Shown: piece by piece, positions 8,231-18,083 of the stretch
Layout of the letters: every line of letters starts with the position of its first letter
Position numbering within the stretch: the stretch's first letter is position 1
Source of the DNA: DASXSB01 sp036506275
Lineage (GTDB): Bacteria; Methylomirabilota; Methylomirabilia; Rokubacteriales; CSP1-6
Assembly: GCA_036506275.1 (NCBI GenBank)
Contig: DASXSB010000063.1
Coordinates: 1-64,000, forward strand
DNA length: 64,000 nucleotides
Direction of reading: 5' to 3'
Made by a program: the position numbers and the translations under genes
The notes under the pieces: generated by a model
Seen by the model: the letters and a program-made list of their open reading frames with translations, nothing else
The model's database searches: none
Told to the model about the DNA's origin: nothing

Positions 8231-10335
8231 GTGATCTCGCTGCACGCGCTCGTGCCGACGTTGGCGGCGGTGAGCAGCCTCGCCCTCGGGGCGCTCGCCC
8301 TCAAGAGCCGGCCCCGGCAACCCCTCCAGTGGACGTTCGCGCTGGGGATGACGGGGCTCGCGGTGGAGGCGCTGGCCGCGCTCATGCTGCTCACGGCCGC
8401 TCCCGGCGGCGTGGCGTTTTTGTTCTGGCTGCATGTCGTGAAGCTGGCCGGCGTCGCCCTCCTCGTGCCGTGGGCGTTCTTCGTGGTCGCCCTCGCCGAT
8501 CTCAACCGGCCGGCGGCTCCGCGCTCGTGGCGCCTCGGCCTCGGTACCGGGGTGGCGCTGGTGGCCCTCGCCACCGTCGCCGTTGGTGTCGGACCCGCCT
8601 TCCAGGTCACGCCCGGCACCTGGCGCACGCCCGGCGCCACGCTCCTCCCCGTCGCGCGCTATGCCTCGATCGTGGAGCTGTTGCTCACGGTCGGCATTCT
8701 GGCCGGCCTCGAGGCGTGCCTCCGCACGTCGCGCGGTGCCAACCGGCAGCGCGTGAAATATCTCGTCCTCGGCCTCGGCGGAATCTTCCTCGTGCGGTTC
8801 TACCTGCTGAGCCAGGTGCTGCTCTTCAACACCGTCGTCCCCGTCTTCGTGAAGACGATGGCCGCCTCCCTGGTGGTGGCGAACCTCCTCATCGCGGTGC
8901 CGATCGCGCGTGACGAGCTGCGCGGCGTCCGTCTCACGGTGTCCCGCCAGATGGTCTATCGCTCAGCGGTGGTCGGTGTTCTCGGCGTCTATCTCTTCGT
9001 GGTGGCCGCCCTCGGGTCGCTTCTCACGTACCTCGCCGTTCCCGAGGAGACGTTCTGGGGCTCGGTGATCGTGTTCGCGTCTGCCCTCGGCCTCACCGCT
9101 CTGCTGCTCTCCGACGACCTTCGGTGGCGCATCAAGCGCTTCATCGCCGTCCACTTCTATCGCAGCAAGTACGACTACCGCGAGCAGTGGATGGCGTTCA
9201 CCAAGCGCATGGGCTCCCTCGTGACGGCCGAGGAGCTGGGCCCCGAGCTCGTGCAGGCGGTGACGGAGGCGGTGGGGACGACGACAGGCGCCCTCTATCT
9301 CGCCGAGAGTGGCGAGGCCGCCGGTTACCGGCTCGCGGGCAGCGTAGGGGGCGGCCGCTATCCCGCCGCGCTCCCCGCCGACGCCGCTCTCCCGCGCGAA
9401 CTGCGGACGGCGACCGCACCGTGCGAGGTCACCAAAGATCTGGGTGTGGAGGGGGCGGTGGCGGTGGGACTCACCTGGCGCGCCACCCTCGTCGGGTTCA
9501 TCGTGCTCGGGCCGGAGCGCACCGGCAACGCGTACACGGCGGAAGACGCAGAGTTCCTCGCCACCGTCGCCGAGCAGGCGGCGGGCTCGCTGATGAACGC
9601 GCGCCTGTCGGAGGCCCTCGCGCACGCCCGGGAGCTGGAAACGTTCGATCGCGTGACGTCGGCCGTGATCCACGACGTCAAGAACTCCGTGGCGGCGCTC
9701 TCCCTCCTCAGCCGCAACGCCCTCCGCAACTTCGACGACCCCGAGTTCCAGCGCGACACCATCACCACGCTGTCGCGCACGGTGGAGCGCATGACGCGCC
9801 TCCTCGGCAAGCTGTCGTCACCCATGGAGACGAGCCCGCTGCGCGCGGAACGCGTCGACCTCGCCGGCGTCGTCCTCGAAGCCACCACCCCGCTCGCCGC
9901 CGACGACCGCGTGCGCCTGCGACGCGACCTCGCTCCCGTCGGTGACGTGTGCGGAGACCGCGACGCGTTGCTGCGGGTGGTCGAGAATCTCGTCACCAAC
10001 GCGGTGGAGGCGATCGAGGGCCAGGGGACGGTGACGGTGAAGCTGTACGAGGAGGGCGCGCGAGCCGTGATCGTCGTCAGCGACACCGGCTGCGGCATTC
10101 CGGAGGACTTCCTCCGGCGGTTCCTCTTTTCCCCTTTCCGCTCGACGAAGAAGGGCGGCTGGGGCATCGGGTTGTACCACACCAAACAAGTGGTCGAGCG
10201 CCATGACGGCGAGATCCACGTGGAGAGCATGGAAGGGCGTGGCACGACGTTCTGGGTGAGGCTGCCGTTGCGCGGGGAAGGTGACGAATCCGCGAGCGGC
10301 GACCGGCCGGACGCCGAAGCCTGGGAGAGAGTCCG

Positions 10336-10339
<4 letters not shown>
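8231..10339 (+). CDS. prsK: XrtA/PEP-CTERM system sensor histidine kinase PrsK
   Basis: A 702-residue membrane sensor kinase. About seven transmembrane helices fill residues 1-290, followed by a GAF domain (about 320-460). The dimerisation/phosphoacceptor segment is HDVKNSVAAL with His481, and the HATPase domain has N box VTNAVEAI and G boxes DTGCGI and GWGIGL. The GTG at 8231 is chosen because the mature-looking hydrophobic N-terminus begins there; the longer frame upstream is the out-of-frame end of prsT. Its last four bases overlap prsR, as expected for a co-translated two-component pair. Confidence 0.92.
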
Positions 10340-11712
<1,373 letters not shown>

Positions 11713-11738
11713 CGCGTGAGATCGCCGGGGAGGTAGAG

Positions 11739-12437
11739 ATGCTGTACACGACGGTGTCCGTGATCGTTCCCGCGTACAACGAGCGCCCGTCCATCGCGCA
11801 GGCGCTCGATCGCATCGTGCAGGCGCCGGTGGGCGGGTTGAAGAAGGAGATCGTCGTCGTCGACGATTGCTCCACCGACGGCACGCGGGAATATCTGAAG
11901 ACGATCGACACCGAGGGCGTGGTGTGCGTCTTCCACGACCGCAATCGGGGCAAGGGCGCCGCCCTCCGCACCGGCATCGCGCGCGCGTCCGGCGACATCA
12001 TTCTCATCCAGGACGCCGATCTCGAGTACGATCCGAGCGAGTATCCGAAGCTCCTGCAGCCGGTCCTCGACGGGAAGGCCGACGTCGTGTACGGCTCCCG
12101 CTTCATCGGCGGGGATTCTCACCGGGTGCTCTACTTCTGGCACTCGGTGGGCAACCGCTTCCTCACCTTGCTCTCCAACATGATGACCAACCTGAACCTC
12201 ACCGACATCGAGACCTGCTACAAGGTCTTCACGCGGCCCATCATCAGCCAGCTCCAGCTCAAGGAGGATCGCTTCGGGTTCGAGCCCGAGGTCACCGCCA
12301 AGATCGCGTCGCTGCGGTGCCGGATCTACGAGGTCGGTATCTCGTACTCGGGACGGACCTACGCCGAGGGCAAGAAGATCACCTGGAAGGACGGCCTCCG
12401 CACGCTCTGGTGCATCGTCAAGTATCGCTGGGCATGA
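11739..12437 (+). CDS. Family 2 glycosyltransferase (DPM1/DPMS-like)
   Basis: A 232-residue GT-A glycosyltransferase without transmembrane helices. The N-terminal VSVIVPAYNERPSI, DDCSTDGT and the DXD-like QDADLEYDP motif are those of dolichol/polyprenyl-phosphate mannose or glucose synthases, which make lipid-linked single sugars used by membrane GT-C enzymes. A good ribosome-binding site (GGGGAGG) lies ahead of the start, 26 bases after prsR, so it belongs to the same operon. The large membrane protein at 13082 could be a user of its product. The sugar specificity cannot be read from sequence. Confidence 0.9.
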   Translation: MLYTTVSVIVPAYNERPSIAQALDRIVQAPVGGLKKEIVVVDDCSTDGTREYLKTIDTEGVVCVFHDRNRGKGAALRTGIARASGDIILIQDADLEYDPSEYPKLLQPVLDGKADVVYGSRFIGGDSHRVLYFWHSVGNRFLTLLSNMMTNLNLTDIETCYKVFTRPIISQLQLKEDRFGFEPEVTAKIASLRCRIYEVGISYSGRTYAEGKKITWKDGLRTLWCIVKYRWA

Positions 12438-12461
12438 GGCGGCGCCCTCGGGACGCCGACC

Positions 12462-13091
12462 ATGCCGCTCCGATGGCCGAGGCGGGTTGCGGTCACGCTG
12501 CTGTGCGCGGTGGGCGCCGCTTTCCTGGTGGTCGGGTGGACACCGGTCATGAACCTCGCCGTCCTCCCCCTGGCGGGGCCGTGGCCGCCTCCGCACCGCG
12601 CGGACGTCGCCATCGTCCTTTCCGGCGGCCGCTATCGGGACGGCTCGCTGAACGACGCCTCCGAGCAACGTACGGTGCGGGCGGTCGTGCTCTATCATCG
12701 CGGGCTCGCGCCCACGCTCTTCTTCACGGGCGGACCCTGCTGCGGTGAGTCCGCGAGCGCGATCATGGCGCGGCTCGCCGAGGACCTGGGCGTCCCCCGT
12801 GCGGCCATCGTTCTCGACGAAGAGGCGACGCGGACGCACGACAGCGCCGTGAACGCGGCCGCGTTCCTGCGCGCTCGGGGCATGAAATCGGCCATCCTGG
12901 TCACCAGCGAGCTCCACATGCCGCGGGCTCGTCTGGCCTTCGCGGCGGCGGGGGTTCCCGTCTTCCCCGCCCGCGCCGAAGAGCGTGACATCTGGCTGCG
13001 CAAGAACCCCGCCGACCGCCTGTCGCTGCTGTCAGCGGCCATCCACGAATACGGCGGGCTCGTCTACTACCGGCTCCGCGGATGGCTGTGA
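12462..13091 (+). CDS. YdcF/ElyC-like DUF218 membrane-associated protein
   Basis: A 209-residue protein with one N-terminal transmembrane helix (about 8-30) and a DUF218 domain: ADVAIVLSGG near 47, then LFFTGGP, LDEEATRTHDSAVNA and LVTSELHMPRARLAF. Members such as ElyC and SanA influence envelope polysaccharide or lipid-carrier metabolism; the exact reaction is not established. Its last ten bases overlap the following gene. Two Cys residues occur next to each other in the GGPCCGES loop, which is unusual. Confidence 0.85.
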   Translation: MPLRWPRRVAVTLLCAVGAAFLVVGWTPVMNLAVLPLAGPWPPPHRADVAIVLSGGRYRDGSLNDASEQRTVRAVVLYHRGLAPTLFFTGGPCCGESASAIMARLAEDLGVPRAAIVLDEEATRTHDSAVNAAAFLRARGMKSAILVTSELHMPRARLAFAAAGVPVFPARAEERDIWLRKNPADRLSLLSAAIHEYGGLVYYRLRGWL

Positions 13092-15097
13092 CCACGCGCA
13101 CACTTCCTGTCCCCGCGCTTCCGGTGGCGGGGGTCGTGCTCGTCGCGCTGCCGACTTACGTCGTCGCCGCTGGGCTTCCGCCGTCCAGCGTGGCGGCAAT
13201 GCTGGTGACCTTCGCGCTGATGGCGTTCGCCGGCATCGCCGTCCTGCGTCGCGCGCTACCTGACGAACGCTCGCCGCTCTGCCTTTTCGTGTTCGGCTCC
13301 GTCTTGGGGCTATTGCTCGGCCGCGTGGGTCTCATCCTGGCCGGTATCGTTCCCGCCCTCCACAGTCACGCGCTCCTCTTCGTGAGCGTGGCCGCCGCCG
13401 TCGTCGGCGCCGTCTTCGCGCGCGACACCGTGCGTCCGTGGACGGAGGCGGATCGACGGGAGTTTCCCGTTCTCGCCTGCGTCTGCGCGGTGATGTTACT
13501 GCTGTTGACGCCGCCGCTGAGCCGGCTCGGCGTCGCGACCGAGCGCGGCTACGCGTTCGTGGCGCACTTCAACACTGACCTGTTCCAGCATGCCGCCGTC
13601 ACCGCCGAGGTCATGCGAGGGCTGCCGCCTCAAAATCCATGGTTCGTGGGAGAGGCGCTTCACTACTACTGGTTCTTCCACCTGTGGCCGGCCAGCCTCG
13701 CCTCCCTCACCGGAGTGCCGGCGCGGGACGCCATTCTCGTCACCATCCCGGTCACGGTCGTCCTCTTCGTGGCGGCCCTCGCGCTCGTCCTTCGCGCGCA
13801 CGTGACGGCGCGCCTCCCTCGCTATTTCGGGATCGGGCTCGGGCTCGTCGCCTACAGCTACATCGGCCTCCTCGTGGTCGTTCGTCTCGTCGCCCCCCGC
13901 CTGCTGGACCTGGCGCCGAAGTACTTCACGGGCGAGTACACGCTCCTCTCCCATTCCTGGTATCGGGACTTGCTCTACGAGCCGCACGCGGTGACCGCGC
14001 TCGCGGCGCTGCTCTTTGCGCTTTATCTCGATCGCGCGCCCGGACCGCGACCGGGCGCGAGCATCCTCGTCGGCCTCGCCCTCGGCACCACGGTCATGAC
14101 CGATTCCTTCATCGGCGTCATCGGTCTTGCCTCCTTCGGCCTCGTCTACGCGTGGCGATTCGTCCGTGACCCCCGTCGCCGCTGGCCGGCGCTCCTGACC
14201 CTCGCCACCATCGTGACCGTCCTTGCCGGCGCTCTCGCCTTGCACGTCTTCCCCACCTCCCGGGGGGCGGTGGCGCCGGGGCCGCATCCCATCTTCAAGT
14301 TCGCTCCCGCCTATCTGCTCGTCGACCTCGGACCGATCCTGATCTTCGGCGTCATCGGCCTCGCCCTCATCGCCGCCCGCTCGCGCATCCGCGAGCATGG
14401 GCTGCTCGTCGCCATCCTGCTGGTATCGCTCGCGGTGTCGTTTCTCATCATCGTTCCCCTCGACCCGAACACGGCCCTGCGCAAAGGACTCAAGACGCTC
14501 CAGATTCCGCTCGTGGTCTTCGCGGCGGAAGGCGCCGCCGCGTACCTGGTCGGGCGGCGGCGGCGATGGCTGTCGGCGGCGGCAGGAATGGTGGTACTGG
14601 CAGGGGCAGTGACGCTGGTGACCGACATCAGTCAGTACATCGACGTCCGGGGGGGGAGCGCGATGCCGACCACGTATCTGAGCGCGGACGAGGCCGACGC
14701 CCTCGAGTGGGTCCGGCGGAACACGCCGCCGGGCGCCGTGTTCCAGGTCGTGAGCGAGGTTCGTCCCGGCAGCCGCTACCGGGACACCGCCGGCTCCCTC
14801 GTATGCACGTTCGGCGAGCGACGGACCCTCTCCGGTGACTACAAAGCGCCTGAGATGTTCCAGGTCGACGCGGCCACGATCGCCCGGCGTCGCGCCCGGC
14901 TCGAAGAGATGTTCCTTGCTCGCGATCCCGACGTCGTCCGCGCCGTCCTCCATGACCTCGGGCCCGACTACCTCTACATGGATGATCGTAAGCCGGGTCC
15001 GGTGGAGCCACTTCGAGAGCTGGAGACAACGGGCGCCCTCAAGGAAATCTACTCGGCGAATCACATCCACATCCTCGCCGTTTCGTCTCGGAAGTGA
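13082..15097 (+). CDS. Large polytopic membrane protein (YYY/DUF2298-like, possible GT-C glycosyltransferase)
   Basis: A 671-residue protein with about 12-14 hydrophobic segments through residue 520 and a soluble C-terminal region. A periplasmic loop near 155-200 holds NTDLFQHAAVTAEV and ALHYYWFFHLWPASL, similar to the Tyr-rich loop of DUF2298/YYY membrane proteins and to acidic loops of GT-C enzymes. It may transfer sugars from the polyprenyl-phosphate donor made by the GT2 at 11739, but I cannot identify a catalytic residue with certainty. It overlaps the YdcF-like gene by ten bases and ends the plus-strand operon; a GTG at 13088 is an alternative start. Confidence 0.75.
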   Translation: MAVTTRTLPVPALPVAGVVLVALPTYVVAAGLPPSSVAAMLVTFALMAFAGIAVLRRALPDERSPLCLFVFGSVLGLLLGRVGLILAGIVPALHSHALLFVSVAAAVVGAVFARDTVRPWTEADRREFPVLACVCAVMLLLLTPPLSRLGVATERGYAFVAHFNTDLFQHAAVTAEVMRGLPPQNPWFVGEALHYYWFFHLWPASLASLTGVPARDAILVTIPVTVVLFVAALALVLRAHVTARLPRYFGIGLGLVAYSYIGLLVVVRLVAPRLLDLAPKYFTGEYTLLSHSWYRDLLYEPHAVTALAALLFALYLDRAPGPRPGASILVGLALGTTVMTDSFIGVIGLASFGLVYAWRFVRDPRRRWPALLTLATIVTVLAGALALHVFPTSRGAVAPGPHPIFKFAPAYLLVDLGPILIFGVIGLALIAARSRIREHGLLVAILLVSLAVSFLIIVPLDPNTALRKGLKTLQIPLVVFAAEGAAAYLVGRRRRWLSAAAGMVVLAGAVTLVTDISQYIDVRGGSAMPTTYLSADEADALEWVRRNTPPGAVFQVVSEVRPGSRYRDTAGSLVCTFGERRTLSGDYKAPEMFQVDAATIARRRARLEEMFLARDPDVVRAVLHDLGPDYLYMDDRKPGPVEPLRELETTGALKEIYSANHIHILAVSSRK

Positions 15098-15302
15098 GCC
15101 GAGCGCGGGGCTTTAGGCGCGGGTCGAGTGTTAGCGGGCTGACAGTCTCGACGAGGTGCCAGGCCCCCTTGTCACCGAGATCGCTGCGCAGGCATTGACC
15201 AGGGCAAATATTTCACTAATTCCGGCATTTTCTGCTCATGGCGGTGCCGTCGAAAACGGCATCTTCGTTGCTCTTCTGGAAAGACACGAAGACCCCTTCC
15301 GC

Positions 15303-15384
15303 GAAAAAGGCAAAGTCGCCGTGAGGCGATGACGCAAAGCCACGGGTCAGGTTCATTACGAGCCTGATAGCCGGGTTGCCGCAC
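15303..15384 (+). promoter_or_regulatory. Cyclic-di-GMP-I (GEMM) riboswitch
   Basis: The conserved core is easily read: AAAGGCAAAG at the 5' side, a TCGCC-GTGA-GGCGA hairpin with a GNRA tetraloop, the invariant GACGCAAAGCCACGGGTC joining strand, a second hairpin around TTCATTACGA, and GATAGCCGGGTTGCC closing the P1 stem (GGCAA with TTGCC). This matches the class I c-di-GMP aptamer closely. It ends about 50 bases ahead of the ATG at 15437, so binding probably alters transcription or ribosome access of the beta-helix gene. I see no strong terminator stem after it, so translational control is possible. Confidence 0.9.
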
Positions 15385-15436
15385 GAAGGGATCAGTACGA
15401 CGCGGATGCATGGAGGTCTTCGTCAAGGGAGGCCCC

Positions 15437-18010
15437 ATGCTTTGGCGATGGCCAGTGCTGTTCGTCTGCGTACTGTTCGTCCTCCTCGCGGCGATGCCCG
15501 TCCACGCTCTTCCCGAGCTGCCTCGCGTCGCCGTTGATACCGCGCCGGTCGCGCCCACAGGGCGTACCATCACGGTGGGCGCAGGCGGAGACTTGCAGGC
15601 AGCACTGAACACCGCCCAGCTCGGCGATGTCATCGTCCTCCAGGCGGGGGCGACGTTCACTGGGCCCTTCACGCTTCCGGCCAAAACCGGGACGGGTTGG
15701 GTCACCGTCCAGACGAGCGCGTTGTCGAGCCTGCCCGCGGCCGGAACCAGGGTGACGCCCGCCAACGCCGGCGCCATGCCGAAGATCGTGACGGGCACGG
15801 TGGAGCCCGCGATTCGAACGGCCTCCGGCGCCCATCACTATCGGTTCCGCGGCATCGAATTCGGGGTGGTGGGGACGACGTTGAACTACGTGATCATCAA
15901 TCTCGACGGCTCCTCGCTGGATCCGTACCCGGCCATGATGACCACGGCCTCGCAGGTCCCCCACCACCTGATCTTCGAGCAGTGCTACGTTCACGGGAAG
16001 TCCGGCGACATGGTGCGCGCGTTCCTTTTCAACAGCGCCCATACCGCCCTCATCGACTCTCACGTCGACGAGATCCACTCCCAGGCCGATACGCAGGCGG
16101 TGGGCGGCTGGAATGGCCCCGGCCCGTTCAAGATCGTCAACAACACGCTGATCGCCTCCGGCGAGAACATCATGTTCGGAGGGGCGTACGCCTCGATTCC
16201 CAACCTCGTGCCCTCCGACATCGAGATCCGCCGCAACCGCATCGCCAAGAACCTCGCCTGGAAGTGGAACGAGCCGGGTTACGACGGCTCGGCCTACGGC
16301 ATCAAGAACCTTCTCGAGCTGAAGAACGCGCAGCGCGTGCTCGTCGACGGTAATCTCTTCGAGTACCACTGGCCGTCGGCGCAGTCGGGCTTCGCCATGG
16401 TGCTCACTCCGCGGAGCGAAATCAACAACGGTGTGTGGGCGATGCCGTGGGCCACGGTATCGAACATCACGGTTACGAACAACGTCTTCCGCAGCTTGTC
16501 GGCCGGGATCGCGCTCTCGGGTCGCGATCAGGCGGACCACGGACCGACCGTCCCTGGCACTGGATTCCTGGTCAAGAACAATCTCTTCTATGACATCGGC
16601 ACTGCGCGCTGGTCCGTCCAGGGAAGCTTCGCGGGTGTGCTGTTCATGTTCGCGAACGGCATCAATGACCTCGCTGTGCAGCACAACACGTCCACCAACG
16701 AGGGCGGCTTCATCATCTCGGACAACGAGACCCTGCCCAACACCGGTCTCGTGTACACCGACAACATCCACCCCGCGGGGTGGTACGGTCTCGTGGGACC
16801 GGGCGGCACGGGGGCAGGGGTGCTGTCGCTCATGTTCCCGCGTGCCGTCTTCACCAAGAACGCCCTCATCGGACCGTGGCCAACTCCGGGCGGACTCAAC
16901 TACTCCGCGCTCGACGGGCCCTACCCCGGTAACTTTTACCCAGCGTCCGCGACCGACGTCGCATACGTCGACAGCACGCAGGGGAACTTCGCCCTCGCGG
17001 CGGGCAGCCGCTACAAGAACGCCGCCACGGATGGCAAGGATCTCGGCGTGGACATGGAAGCGATCGCAACCGCCGCCGGTGGGACCTCGGTATTCACGCC
17101 ACTCCCGCCGACGACGACGGCATCGACGACAACGACAACCACGCCCGTGACGACGACAACTACGACGCCGACCACCACGACGCCGACGACACCCACCACC
17201 ACGTCGTCGACCACGACGCCCACCACCACGTCGTCGACGACCACATCGACCGCGACGACGTCGACGCCGACGACACCTACGACACCTACGACCACCACGA
17301 CGCCGACCACGACGACGTCGACGCCGACCACCACGACGCCGACCACGACGACGTCGACGCCGACCACGACGACGTCGACGCCGACCACGACGACGTCGAC
17401 GACGACGACGTCCAGCCCCACGACGTCGACCTCGACAACCACCAAGAACAAGCCGGGCAACGGCAAGGCCAAGGGCAGGAACCTTGGATCGGGGTCATCC
17501 GTGACGACCGCGGCCTCCACGGGCACCGGAGGTACAGCCGCCGGATCGACCGGCGCGACAGCAACTTTGGCCGCGACCGCTCCTACCCAATCGACGACTG
17601 CGACCACGTCCACGGGTCCGTCGAACGTGGCGGCATCGTCCCTGTCATCGCAGCCGGCGGCGCCCATCAACGGCTTGCAATACAGCACGGCCACGGTGCC
17701 CTCGAATCTCACCGGTTTCACGGGCACCGGCGGACTCTCCATCACATATCCGACCGCCACGGTACCAGTGACCGGCACGATCAACATCACGGTGTCGACG
17801 CCGTTCTCCGCCTCCGTGACGCGGGTGGACTACATCCTGGATGGGTCCCTCGTCGCCGTCACCAACCCCGCGCTGTTTTCGCTGCGCTGGGATAGCACCC
17901 AGTACAGAGATGGAACGCACACGCTTCGCGTAAAGGCGTACGACTCGGCGGGAGGCATGTCGGAAAGCGGCGTGTCGTTCTCCACGCAGAATAAGGTGAC
18001 GACACGATGA
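15437..18010 (+). CDS. Secreted right-handed parallel beta-helix protein with Thr-rich linker and Ig-like C-terminus
   Basis: An 857-residue predicted exported protein under the c-di-GMP riboswitch. It has a signal peptide (about 1-28), a pectate-lyase-like parallel beta-helix region (about 45-540) rich in NN, VTNN and IxxxxF turns, a very Thr-rich linker (about 557-668), and a C-terminal Ig-like fold (about 770-857) with VDYILDGS and DGTHTLRVKAYDSAG. Such helices often bind or cleave polysaccharide; no catalytic residues are claimed. The ATG at 15437 follows AAGGGAGG and begins a proper signal peptide. It is paralogous to the product at 18084-19841, which lacks linker and Ig-like part. It may be a surface or matrix adhesin. 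Confidence 0.85.
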   Translation: MLWRWPVLFVCVLFVLLAAMPVHALPELPRVAVDTAPVAPTGRTITVGAGGDLQAALNTAQLGDVIVLQAGATFTGPFTLPAKTGTGWVTVQTSALSSLPAAGTRVTPANAGAMPKIVTGTVEPAIRTASGAHHYRFRGIEFGVVGTTLNYVIINLDGSSLDPYPAMMTTASQVPHHLIFEQCYVHGKSGDMVRAFLFNSAHTALIDSHVDEIHSQADTQAVGGWNGPGPFKIVNNTLIASGENIMFGGAYASIPNLVPSDIEIRRNRIAKNLAWKWNEPGYDGSAYGIKNLLELKNAQRVLVDGNLFEYHWPSAQSGFAMVLTPRSEINNGVWAMPWATVSNITVTNNVFRSLSAGIALSGRDQADHGPTVPGTGFLVKNNLFYDIGTARWSVQGSFAGVLFMFANGINDLAVQHNTSTNEGGFIISDNETLPNTGLVYTDNIHPAGWYGLVGPGGTGAGVLSLMFPRAVFTKNALIGPWPTPGGLNYSALDGPYPGNFYPASATDVAYVDSTQGNFALAAGSRYKNAATDGKDLGVDMEAIATAAGGTSVFTPLPPTTTASTTTTTTPVTTTTTTPTTTTPTTPTTTSSTTTPTTTSSTTTSTATTSTPTTPTTPTTTTTPTTTTSTPTTTTPTTTTSTPTTTTSTPTTTTSTTTTSSPTTSTSTTTKNKPGNGKAKGRNLGSGSSVTTAASTGTGGTAAGSTGATATLAATAPTQSTTATTSTGPSNVAASSLSSQPAAPINGLQYSTATVPSNLTGFTGTGGLSITYPTATVPVTGTINITVSTPFSASVTRVDYILDGSLVAVTNPALFSLRWDSTQYRDGTHTLRVKAYDSAGGMSESGVSFSTQNKVTTR
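17108..17442 (+). repeat. Thr/Pro/Ser-encoding low-complexity repeat, partly 21-bp tandem
   Basis: Triplets ACG, ACC, TCG and CCG alternate for over 330 bases. From about 17313 to 17400 a 21-bp unit (Thr-Pro-Thr-Thr-Thr-Thr-Ser) repeats in tandem. It encodes a flexible, potentially O-glycosylated linker and is prone to length change by slippage. Confidence 0.85.
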
Positions 18011-18015
18011 CCGTC

Positions 18016-18072
18016 GGCTCCACGCGGTAGGTGGAGCCCGCCCGGGACGGCGTGCAATGCGCCGTCCCGGGC
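18016..18072. terminator. Tandem hairpins between convergent beta-helix genes
   Basis: GGCTCCAC/GTGGAGCC (18016-18038, seven-base loop) is followed at once by a perfect 13-pair stem GCCCGGGACGGCG/CGCCGTCCCGGGC (18040-18072, seven-base loop). They lie between two converging stop codons and probably stop transcription in both directions, although no T tract follows either. Confidence 0.65.
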
Positions 18073-18083
18073 ATCGCGAGATG

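Noticed and set aside
5896..8640. 914-codon open frame on the minus strand opposite prsT
   Set aside because: It is the mirror of a well-supported TPR gene; composition is Arg/Gly/Leu-rich without domain motifs, as expected from GC-rich third positions.
17108..17442. Thr-codon repeat taken as a CRISPR array
   Set aside because: There are no unique spacers of regular length and the repeats are in frame within a secreted protein.
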